Source: Chromatiales bacterium (GTDB taxonomy: Bacteria; Pseudomonadota; Gammaproteobacteria; Thiohalospirales; Thiohalospiraceae). From it: DNA of 11,027 bases. The stretch's first letter is position 1; the number at the start of each line of letters is the position of its first letter. The stretch covers positions 1 to 11,027 of the forward strand of contig JALSRO010000312.1 in the NCBI GenBank assembly GCA_026984715.1, read 5' to 3'. Below are positions 6,460-11,027 of this stretch, piece after piece. Below the pieces are notes generated by a model. The model was not told the origin of the DNA. It made no database searches and worked only from the letters and a program-made list of their open reading frames with translations. A program made the translations under genes and the position numbers.

Positions 6460-6690
6460 ATTCGCTTCCTAAAAACATGAATTGACAATTGTTAACTTTG
6501 TTATTAACGTTATCAACGGATTGCTCTTGGAGAGCATCATATTCGGTATTTTGGCACCCGCCGGTTCCACGCCGCAACCACCGACAGGGGATACGCCATC
6601 GCTGACGCACTCTCTCTGATTCGGCGAATGGTGAAAATCCTTGACACAACTCGTGTCTATTGAGCCGCTGTACTTGCATCGAACGACGGT
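6460..6690. other. Intergenic region moaE / fnr, upstream part
   Basis: This gap between the moaE stop and the fnr promoter carries no convincing gene. Its half nearer fnr (6472-6520) is AT-rich and holds two imperfect FNR-like dyads, at 6482-6495 and 6503-6516, 21 bp apart centre to centre. A small GCTCT/AGAGC hairpin lies near 6522-6534. The moaE-proximal half contains the inverted repeat GACAC-AACTC-GTGTC at 6643-6657. On the minus strand this is followed by AAGGATTTTC, at best a weak terminator for moaDE. Confidence 0.4.
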
Positions 6691-7131
6691 TCAGGAGACC
6701 GGCGTATTGCTCTCCACCCAGCGCGTCCCTTCCTGGAGATACTCTTTTTTCCAGAACGGAGCCCGCGACTTGAGCTCCTCAATCAGATAGCGAGCCGCCC
6801 CGAAGGCTTCACTACGGTGGGCCGACCAGGCTGCAACCAGAACGATGGAATCATCTGGTCGTATCTCTCCCACCCGGTGAATAATCAACGTATCGAGCAG
6901 CTCCCAGCGCCGCGCCGCTTCCCTGCAGATGGACTCCAGATGGATCTCGGTCATCTGCGGATAGTGCTCCAGGAACATGGATCGTACCGTATCACCCTCG
7001 TTGAAATCACGCATACTCCCCACAAATACGCATGTTGCACCATACTTGCCCCGGTTCCCGGCCATCTCACCCTGGAATCGCGCCAACTCCTGCCAGGGAT
7101 CGAACACAGTGGTGCGAACCTCAACAGCCAT
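6691..7131 (-). CDS. moaE: Molybdopterin synthase catalytic subunit MoaE
   Basis: MoaE is the large subunit of molybdopterin synthase. With thiocarboxylated MoaD it inserts two sulfurs into cyclic pyranopterin monophosphate to form molybdopterin. The 146-residue product has family length. Conserved features include GATCVFVGSMRDFNEG (residues 31-46), MFLEHYPQMTE (52-62), IHRVGEI (84-90), SIVLVAAWSAHRSEAF (95-110), and the active-site helix EELKSRAPFWKKE (118-130), with the lysines that correspond to catalytic K119 and K126 of E. coli. I chose the ATG at 7131; a GTG at 7140 is possible and would add three residues. The start overlaps the end of moaD by 11 nt, so the two subunits are probably made in a coupled way. 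Confidence 0.96.
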   Translation of the reverse strand: MAVEVRTTVFDPWQELARFQGEMAGNRGKYGATCVFVGSMRDFNEGDTVRSMFLEHYPQMTEIHLESICREAARRWELLDTLIIHRVGEIRPDDSIVLVAAWSAHRSEAFGAARYLIEELKSRAPFWKKEYLQEGTRWVESNTPVS

Positions 7132-7366
7132 GGGAACCACCGGTTACCGGAGGAAAAAATGCCACTTCGTCACCATCATGAACAGGAGTCTCCTCCCCCG
7201 CATACTCCATGTTGACTGCCATCAAAGTGTTCGCGGGGAGTGGTTTGTCCCCGACTGCCTGGTGCCATACCTGAACCACTGTAGTGGTGTCAGCCACATC
7301 GAGCAGAAGATCCCCGCTCCCCACCTGTTCCCGCAAGCTGGCAAAAAACCTAACTGTAACAGCCAT
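7121..7366 (-). CDS. moaD: Molybdopterin synthase sulfur carrier subunit MoaD, with C-terminal extension past Gly-Gly
   Basis: MoaD is the ubiquitin-like sulfur carrier of molybdopterin synthase. Its C-terminal Gly-Gly is adenylated by MoeB, thiocarboxylated, and inserted into the MoaE active site. The 81-residue product has the beta-grasp pattern: VTVRFFASLREQVG (3-16), LLLDV (20-24), VNMEYA (51-56), and DGDEVAFFPPVTGG (64-77). The odd feature is that the frame does not stop after Gly76-Gly77 but continues with Ser-His-Gly-Cys. In E. coli and most MoaD proteins Gly-Gly is the terminus. The extra codons lie exactly where moaE begins (its ATG is at 7131). The ATG at 7366 has an AGGTGG Shine-Dalgarno nearby; the frame continues upstream to 7414 without family similarity. 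Confidence 0.93.
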   Translation of the reverse strand: MAVTVRFFASLREQVGSGDLLLDVADTTTVVQVWHQAVGDKPLPANTLMAVNMEYAGEETPVHDGDEVAFFPPVTGGSHGC

Positions 7367-7446
7367 CAGGATCCACCTGTCATGTTTACATCGCCGTGCC
7401 CGCCAGATTATCATGAAAACCGTCGCTCACACAGCCTCTCTTGGTT
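7367..7446. promoter_or_regulatory. Divergent promoter region moaD / moaC
   Basis: This 80-bp gap separates the starts of moaD (minus) and moaC (plus). For moaC, TTTACA at 7385-7390 and TATCAT at 7409-7414 are spaced by 18 bp, each one mismatch from consensus, giving a predicted start near 7421. On the minus strand GATAAT at 7413-7408 could be the moaD -10, overlapping the moaC -10, but no good -35 goes with it. The overlap implies the two directions may compete or be regulated together. I see no FNR box or Moco riboswitch here. Confidence 0.5.
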
Positions 7447-7935
7447 ATGAACAGACTGACCCATTTCAACGCCGCCGGTCACGCCCACATGGTGGATGTG
7501 GCACAGAAGGCGGTCACCCACCGCCTGGCCATTACCGAAGGGCGCATCCTGATGCAGCCGGAGACACTCCAATTGATCCTCTCCGGCGGTCACAAGAAGG
7601 GGGATGTGCTCGGTATCGCCCGGATCGCCGGCATCATGGGGGCCAAGAAAACAGCCGATCTGGTTCCTCTCTGTCACCCACTGAACATCACCCATGTGGA
7701 TCTGGAACTTCAGCCATGCCCCGAGGAAAACGCCGTCTATTGCCGCGCCAGAGTGGAAACCGATGACCGGACAGGCGTTGAGATGGAGGCGCTCACCGCT
7801 GTGCAGATCGCCTTGCTTACTGTCTACGACATGTGCAAGGCAGTCGATAGGGGGATGACTATCGAGGGGGTGAGGCTGGTGGAGAAGGCGGGCGGAAAGT
7901 CGGGGCACTGGCACCGCGCTACCCCACCGGAGTAA
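7447..7935 (+). CDS. moaC: Cyclic pyranopterin monophosphate synthase MoaC
   Basis: MoaC converts the MoaA product 3',8-cyclo-7,8-dihydro-GTP into cyclic pyranopterin monophosphate, an early step of molybdenum cofactor synthesis in the cytoplasm. The 162-residue product is almost the length of E. coli MoaC (161). All key motifs are seen: [15 protein letters not shown] (14-28), [31 protein letters not shown] (49-79) with K51 and the CHP histidine at 77, [29 protein letters not shown] (109-137) with D128 and K131, and the C-terminal KAGGKSGHW. The start at 7447 aligns with the family; a TTG two codons earlier is less likely. The Shine-Dalgarno is poor. moaA, moaB/mog and moeA are absent from the window, so the pathway must be completed elsewhere. 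Confidence 0.97.
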   Translation: MNRLTHFNAAGHAHMVDVAQKAVTHRLAITEGRILMQPETLQLILSGGHKKGDVLGIARIAGIMGAKKTADLVPLCHPLNITHVDLELQPCPEENAVYCRARVETDDRTGVEMEALTAVQIALLTVYDMCKAVDRGMTIEGVRLVEKAGGKSGHWHRATPPE

Positions 7936-8173
7936 CGAGCAGACCACAGCCGAACCAGCTCCAGCCCGAACATTCAGGTCGAATGGTTGCACGGTCATCC
8001 ATAGCTGCAGCAACCGTTCCTTTTCGCGCACCCCAAACCAAGCCATCTCCCCCCGCCCGGTAAAGCCCCGGTTATTCCGTGACGATACAGATTATATCAA
8101 CCCGGCAGCAATATCTCGTATTCAACCGAGGCACACTGGAACGCAGGGCCGGTGCCTCCCTGGAGTCCTGAAC
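7936..8173. other. Intergenic region between moaC and the unknown gene
   Basis: This 238-bp gap holds no recognisable gene. A possible weak terminator for moaC is GGTTGC (7985-7990) pairing with GCAACC (8010-8015), with a large loop, followed by GTTCCTTTTC. An AT-rich patch near 8086-8101 (CAGATTATATCAAC) could be a -10 region for the downstream gene, but no -35 is clear. It contains an ATCAA half-site without a matching partner, so I do not call an FNR box. A GGAG Shine-Dalgarno at about 8162-8165 precedes the ATG at 8174. Confidence 0.4.
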
Positions 8174-8812
8174 ATGACATACGTTGTTGCTGGATTAATG
8201 AGACGGCATTATCTTTCAGCAGAGGCATCGGCGATGGCAGGTAACAAGAGAGCACTGGTTACCGCGCAGTGGAACCAACTGGTGGTAGAGGCAGAAGAGG
8301 CGACACAGATTGAGTTGGACGAAGAGCTGGAAAGCTATCTGGTCTTTCTTCTGATGCGCTATCACGACCAGCCACAGCTTGCCAACATAATCGTGGCAAC
8401 AGAGTATCTGGAGGGAACACTGCAGACCGGAGAACTGCGCCGGAACCGGATGCGTGATGTAGGGGATCACTGCCTGCTCTACTCCGGCCTATTCCCCCGC
8501 AATGCCAGAAGGCGCAATGTCCCGGTCGATTACTATATCGACTTGGGGCGGGGGGCATACCGCAATCTCGCCGAGGATGAGCAGTTCGGGCTCGCCACCG
8601 TCTTCACCAAACTCGCCACCCATTTCGTTGCCCTCATGGACACACTGCAAGCGCTGCGCAGTATGAGCCTGGAGTCGCCTCTACTCGATCCCCTTTCCGC
8701 AATGGAGTTGTGGCAGAAGAGCGGCAGCCGCTATGCGGCGTCCCAGATAGAGTCGGTTACAGAAGCGGGAGAAGCGATCATCATGAGTGCGGCGCCACGT
8801 CGAACGCATTGA
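8174..8812 (+). CDS. Conserved-looking protein of unknown function (212 aa)
   Basis: I do not recognise a named family. The product is soluble and probably mostly helical, with no signal peptide or clear membrane segment. An N-terminal basic stretch (MRRHYLSAEASAMAGNKRAL) precedes an acidic helix (EAEEATQIELDEELESYLVFLLMRYHDQPQLA, about 39-70). The most distinctive part is residues 95-133, DVGDHCLLYSGLFPRNARRRN followed by VPVDYYIDLGRGAYRNLA. Its density of Gly, Tyr, Arg and Asp looks like a conserved functional core. Helices follow, FGLATVFTKLATHFVALMDTLQALRS, and a polar tail with LWQKSGSRYAAS. The ATG at 8174 has a GGAG Shine-Dalgarno eight bases upstream; the ATGs at codons 9 and 21 are alternatives. 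It stands alone, convergent to csrA. Codon use looks like that of its neighbours, so recent transfer is not indicated. Confidence 0.8.
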   Translation: MTYVVAGLMRRHYLSAEASAMAGNKRALVTAQWNQLVVEAEEATQIELDEELESYLVFLLMRYHDQPQLANIIVATEYLEGTLQTGELRRNRMRDVGDHCLLYSGLFPRNARRRNVPVDYYIDLGRGAYRNLAEDEQFGLATVFTKLATHFVALMDTLQALRSMSLESPLLDPLSAMELWQKSGSRYAASQIESVTEAGEAIIMSAAPRRTH

Positions 8813-8814
8813 TC

Positions 8815-8833
8815 GGTAGGGGAAAAACCTGCC
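8815..8833 (+). other. Hairpin directly after the unknown gene
   Basis: GGTAGG (8815-8820) pairs with CCTGCC (8828-8833), with one G-T pair, around the loop GGAAAAA. It begins two bases after the stop codon at 8812. There is no downstream T run, so it is more likely an mRNA 3'-end stabiliser than a terminator. Confidence 0.4.
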
Positions 8834-8869
8834 GCACCCGATGTTTTGTCGGGCGCACAAGACACCTCT

Positions 8870-8893
8870 GGGCAATGTTCATTGCCCGATTTT
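8870..8893 (+). terminator. Probable rho-independent terminator of the unknown gene
   Basis: GGGCAATG (8870-8877) and CATTGCCC (8880-8887) form a perfect eight-base dyad around TT, effectively a six- or seven-pair stem with a tetraloop. GATTTT follows on the plus strand. The T run is short, so efficiency is uncertain. On the minus strand the stem is followed by AGAGG, so it should not terminate csrA. Confidence 0.55.
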
Positions 8894-8934
8894 CCTATAG
8901 CTTTAAACAGTTAGCTGATAGTTATGCTGCGTGT

Positions 8935-9010
8935 GGGTACCGCCACCAACCATCCACCTCCAGCGATGGCGGTTACCCCGGCTTACTCTGCCATTCTCTC
9001 ACCGAATGGC
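8935..9010 (-). other. Two hairpins in the csrA 3' untranslated region
   Basis: On the minus strand, directly after the csrA stop codon, GCCATTC (9010-9004) and GAATGGC (8996-8990) pair perfectly around GGTGAGA. Nine bases after the bases paired at 8990 comes a CGG, and then a second, larger stem: GGGTA-A-CCGCCA (8978-8967) pairs with TGGCGGTACCC (8945-8935) apart from one bulged A. Its 21-base loop contains two GGA motifs (GCTGGAGG and GTGGATGG). Neither stem has a T run after it. CsrA binds GGA in loops, so this could be a CsrA-binding 3' UTR, but that is inference. Confidence 0.5.
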
Positions 9011-9199
9011 TCACTTTACTACACTGATATTTTTCTGTTCTTTCTGGATACGCTCATAGATCTCTTCCCGATGCACGGAAACCTCCTTGGGAGCATTGAT
9101 TCCAATCCTCACCTGATTTCCCTTCACACCGAGAACGGTAACTGTTATGTCATCACCGATTATCAGCGTCTCGCCCACACGTCTCGTCAAGATTAACAT
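9011..9199 (-). CDS. csrA: Carbon storage regulator CsrA (RNA-binding)
   Basis: CsrA is a small homodimeric RNA-binding protein that controls translation and stability of mRNAs for carbon metabolism, motility and biofilm formation by binding GGA motifs. The 62-residue product is essentially the length of the family (E. coli 61) and begins [51 protein letters not shown]. The RNA-contacting residues L4 and R44 are present. The ATG at 9199 is the family start. A TTG at 9220 would add seven residues and contains the Shine-Dalgarno region, so I reject it. The GGGAG Shine-Dalgarno (9215-9211) contains a GGA, which fits the known autoregulation of csrA, although its spacing to the ATG is long (11 bases). 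The order alaS-lysC-csrA is common in gammaproteobacteria. Confidence 0.98.
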   Translation of the reverse strand: MLILTRRVGETLIIGDDITVTVLGVKGNQVRIGINAPKEVSVHREEIYERIQKEQKNISVVK

Positions 9200-9387
9200 T
9201 GTCTGCACTTCTCCCTTCAATTCATGACAAATTACGCTGTCATGAAACTATCTGACCCATCTCAATAGCATATGATTACATCGTACTTAACTAAATTACC
9301 TAGGGGCAAGAAACAGCAATTGATTTTTGCAACATTATTACAATCTAAAACAATTACATTCCCCCCACGTCCCTCGGCCGGTTGACA
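9200..9387 (-). promoter_or_regulatory. csrA leader and promoter region, AT-rich
   Basis: The gap between lysC and csrA is clearly AT-rich compared with its flanks. A possible promoter on the minus strand is TTGCCC (9309-9304) with TACGAT (9285-9280), spaced 18 bp. It is weak at both elements and is given with low confidence. It would yield a leader of about 74 nt. A perfect dyad with nine-base arms sits at 9221-9246, just upstream of the Shine-Dalgarno. I see no strong terminator for lysC, so read-through from lysC into csrA is possible. Confidence 0.4.
9221..9246. repeat. 26-bp perfect dyad in csrA leader
   Basis: TTCATGACA (9221-9229) and TGTCATGAA (9238-9246) are exact inverted copies separated by eight bases. 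As DNA this could be an operator. As RNA on the csrA strand it would form a nine-pair hairpin ending about five bases before the GGGAG Shine-Dalgarno. No T run follows, so it is not a terminator. Confidence 0.6.
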
Positions 9388-9861
9388 CTACTCAAGCTGG
9401 AACGCCGAATGCAGTGCCCTGACACCAAGCTCAAGATACTTATCGTCAACCACCACCGAAATCTTTATCTCTGATGTTGAGATCATACGAATATTAATCC
9501 CCTCTTCTGCCAGCGCCTGGAACATCGTACTGGCGATACCCGCGTGGGAACGCATCCCCACTCCAACCAGCGAAATCTTGGCAATCTTGTCGTCACCCTC
9601 GACCTCGCGCGCCCCCAAATCATCCGCCAATTGACGCAAAATATCCAGTGCTTTTTCATAGTCGCTGCGATGTACCGTAAAGGTGAAATCGGTAGTTCCA
9701 TCGGCACCCACGTTCTGGATTATCATGTCCAGTTCTATATTTGCATCACCGATGGGGCCAACAATCCGGTATGCCACCCCCGGCTGATCCGGCACCCCCA
9801 GGATCGTCAGTTTGGCTTCGTCACGGTTGAAAGCTATGCCGGATATTACCGCCCTCTCCAT
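9388..9861 (-). other. Possible internal start giving an aspartokinase beta (ACT-only) subunit
   Basis: Inside lysC, an ATG at 9861 (residue 248, MERAVISG) is preceded by AGAGGA ten bases upstream. It would give a 157-residue protein consisting of both ACT domains. In Corynebacterium, Bacillus and some other bacteria, lysC has such an internal in-frame start producing an alpha2-beta2 enzyme. The position matches that precedent; expression here is inferred. Confidence 0.4.
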
Positions 9862-10602
9862 CTGCTGCTCTTCCTCTTTGGTGATCAGTGTCCCCTCCCC
9901 CTCTTCGAAAGAAGAGAGAACCCGCAAAGGTACACCATATTTACCGGCAAACTCGACCGCTCGAATCTGAAGCACCTTCGATCCAAGGCTGGCCATCTCC
10001 AGCATCTCCTCGAAGGTGATACGCGCCAGACGCCGGGCCTGTGGGACCACTCGAGGATCGGTCGTATAGACTCCATCCACATCTGTATAGATTTGGCACT
10101 CGTCCGCCTCAAGGGCTGCCGCCAGGGCCACTGCTGTAGTGTCGGAACCACCGCGCCCTAATGTTGTTATATTGCCACATTGGTCCACACCTTGGAAGCC
10201 AGCCACCACCACGACGCGCCCCTGTGCAATGTCGTCCCGCACCTTTTGCTCTTCGATCTCCAGAATACGGGCCTTGTTGAATACGCTATCGGTACGGATG
10301 TGCACCTGCGCCCCGGTGTAGGAGCGCGCCTCGCACCCCAATTCATTCAGCGCCATACAGAGCAGCGCAATGGTCACCTGTTCACCTGTAGAGAGTAGTA
10401 CATCCAGCTCCCGGGGAACAGGATGGCTGGAAACTTCTCTGGACAGCGCCAGCAGACGGTTTGTTTCGCCGCTCATGGCGGACACCACGACGACGATCTC
10501 CTGCCCCTGATCTCGACAACGCTTGATCCTTGCAGCGACGCTTTTTATGCGCTCCGGGGTGCCCACCGAAGTACCACCATACTTTTGAACGATCAACGCC
10601 AC
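9388..10602 (-). CDS. lysC: Aspartate kinase LysC
   Basis: Aspartokinase phosphorylates L-aspartate in the first step towards lysine, threonine, methionine and diaminopimelate. The 404-residue product has the monofunctional class layout. The kinase domain contains KYGGTSVG (7-14), [11 protein letters not shown] (41-51), STGEQVT (71-77), [19 protein letters not shown] (146-164) and [13 protein letters not shown] (172-184). Two ACT domains follow: [22 protein letters not shown] (263-284) and [24 protein letters not shown] (341-364), which suggests feedback control by lysine and/or threonine. I chose the GTG at 10602 because translation from it begins [10 protein letters not shown], the family start; a GTG five codons upstream is less likely. 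The start overlaps the alaS stop by 10 nt, implying coupling. Confidence 0.97.
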   Translation of the reverse strand: MALIVQKYGGTSVGTPERIKSVAARIKRCRDQGQEIVVVVSAMSGETNRLLALSREVSSHPVPRELDVLLSTGEQVTIALLCMALNELGCEARSYTGAQVHIRTDSVFNKARILEIEEQKVRDDIAQGRVVVVAGFQGVDQCGNITTLGRGGSDTTAVALAAALEADECQIYTDVDGVYTTDPRVVPQARRLARITFEEMLEMASLGSKVLQIRAVEFAGKYGVPLRVLSSFEEGEGTLITKEEEQQMERAVISGIAFNRDEAKLTILGVPDQPGVAYRIVGPIGDANIELDMIIQNVGADGTTDFTFTVHRSDYEKALDILRQLADDLGAREVEGDDKIAKISLVGVGMRSHAGIASTMFQALAEEGINIRMISTSEIKISVVVDDKYLELGVRALHSAFQLE

Positions 10603-11027
10603 CGCCGTGCAACCCACTCCACTACCGATTCAAGCGCGGCCTGCAGAGCCGCGGGATTGTCTCCACCCCCTTGTGCCAGATCGGGTCGTCCGCCACCCTT
10701 TCCGCCAACCTGCTGCGCCACACTGTTTACCAGCTCGCCAGCCCGGATGCGATCGGTAATATCGCTGGTGACTCCGGCAACCAACGTCACCTTGCCGGTA
10801 TCACCGGCCGCCAGCACGATGGCTGCGCTACCCAACCGCTCCTTCAACTGATCTACCATGGTGCGCAGTGCTTTGTTGTCGACACCGTCTAGACGTGCCG
10901 CGAGCACCTTGATCCCGTTCATCTCCACCGCCTGGGCAGCAAGGTCACCACTCTGGCTGCTGGCCAGCTTCTGCTTCAGTCGCTCCAGTTCCCTCTCCAG
11001 GTCACGGTTACGCTGCAGCAGCTGGGA
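10593..11027 (-). CDS. alaS: Alanine-tRNA ligase, C-terminal part (5' end beyond window)
   Basis: AlaRS charges tRNA-Ala with alanine. The window holds the last 144 residues and the stop; the frame is open to the right edge. It begins with a coiled-coil segment ([22 protein letters not shown]), then the C-terminal DHHA1 domain: [16 protein letters not shown] start ([36 protein letters not shown]), [22 protein letters not shown], and the hallmark [20 protein letters not shown], ending [14 protein letters not shown]. Full-length AlaRS is about 870 residues, so roughly one sixth is present and the catalytic and editing domains lie outside the window. Its stop overlaps the lysC start by 10 nt. 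Confidence 0.97.
   Translation of the reverse strand, partial: SQLLQRNRDLERELERLKQKLASSQSGDLAAQAVEMNGIKVLAARLDGVDNKALRTMVDQLKERLGSAAIVLAAGDTGKVTLVAGVTSDITDRIRAGELVNSVAQQVGGKGGGRPDLAQGGGDNPAALQAALESVVEWVARRWR

Noticed and set aside
6428..6679. 83-codon minus-strand open frame between moaE and fnr
   Set aside because: It runs through the fnr promoter and AT-rich DNA, has no Shine-Dalgarno and gives an unstructured Arg/Gln/Asn-rich product.
7411..8046. 211-codon minus-strand open frame antisense to moaC
   Set aside because: moaC on the plus strand has all its catalytic motifs over the same DNA; the antisense product shows no family features.
8081..8105. FNR box upstream of the unknown gene
   Set aside because: Only the ATCAA half-site is present; the other half does not match TTGAT.
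8813..9010. tRNA-Ser or other tRNA next to csrA, as in many gammaproteobacteria
   Set aside because: The hairpins do not form a cloverleaf, and no TTCGAATC-type T loop or acceptor pairing is present.
1..11027. Mobile elements, CRISPR arrays, toxin-antitoxin or phage-defence genes
   Set aside because: No regularly spaced repeats, transposase motifs or defence-gene domains are seen; almost every gene has a clear conserved housekeeping, flagellar or regulatory identity.

Overview
The window looks like chromosomal DNA of a free-living, motile, facultatively anaerobic gammaproteobacterium. The evidence is a gammaproteobacterial fliL-to-fliR order, a sigma-54-type promoter in front of fliL, an FNR with the E. 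coli-type cysteine set and E-x-x-S-R recognition helix, NudE and CysQ close to the enterobacterial proteins, and the order alaS-lysC-csrA. Genus cannot be read from the sequence; a Chromatiales-like or sulfur-oxidiser relative is a guess. Coding regions are moderately GC-rich. Intergenic gaps near fnr and csrA are AT-rich. I see no mobile elements, tRNA or rRNA genes, or CRISPR arrays.

Layout. (1) Positions 1-3940, minus strand: a tightly packed flagellar operon fliL-fliM-fliN-fliO-fliP-fliQ-fliR. It encodes the basal-body protein FliL, the switch proteins FliM and FliN, and the export-gate proteins FliO, FliP, FliQ and FliR; fliR runs off the left edge. A sigma-54-like site at 3979-3994 lies just upstream of fliL. 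(2) Positions 4233-5577, plus strand: nudE and cysQ, overlapping by 11 nt, a nucleotide-housekeeping pair that removes ADP-containing compounds and 3'-phosphoadenosine 5'-phosphate. (3) Positions 5623-6402, minus strand: fnr, the oxygen-sensing regulator, with a near-consensus FNR box over its own predicted start site. (4) Positions 6691-7935: molybdenum-cofactor genes, with moaD-moaE on the minus strand and moaC divergent on the plus strand, sharing an 80-bp promoter gap. (5) Positions 8174-8812, plus strand: a conserved-looking gene of unknown function. (6) Positions 9011-11027, minus strand: the 3' end of alaS, then lysC, then csrA.

How they fit together. Three global regulatory layers touch here: sigma-54 control of flagellar genes, FNR control of anaerobic genes (Moco is needed by many anaerobic respiratory enzymes), and CsrA post-transcriptional control of motility and metabolism. 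Most genes are ordinary conserved ones. The observations most worth checking are: a MoaD whose C-terminal Gly-Gly is buried by four extra residues (SHGC); a hairpin-dense 198-bp gap between the unknown gene and csrA that includes GGA motifs in a large loop on the csrA strand; a 26-bp perfect dyad in the csrA leader; the likely fnr autoregulatory site; and the uncharacterised 212-residue protein. I did not find convincing evidence of a wholly new multi-gene system.
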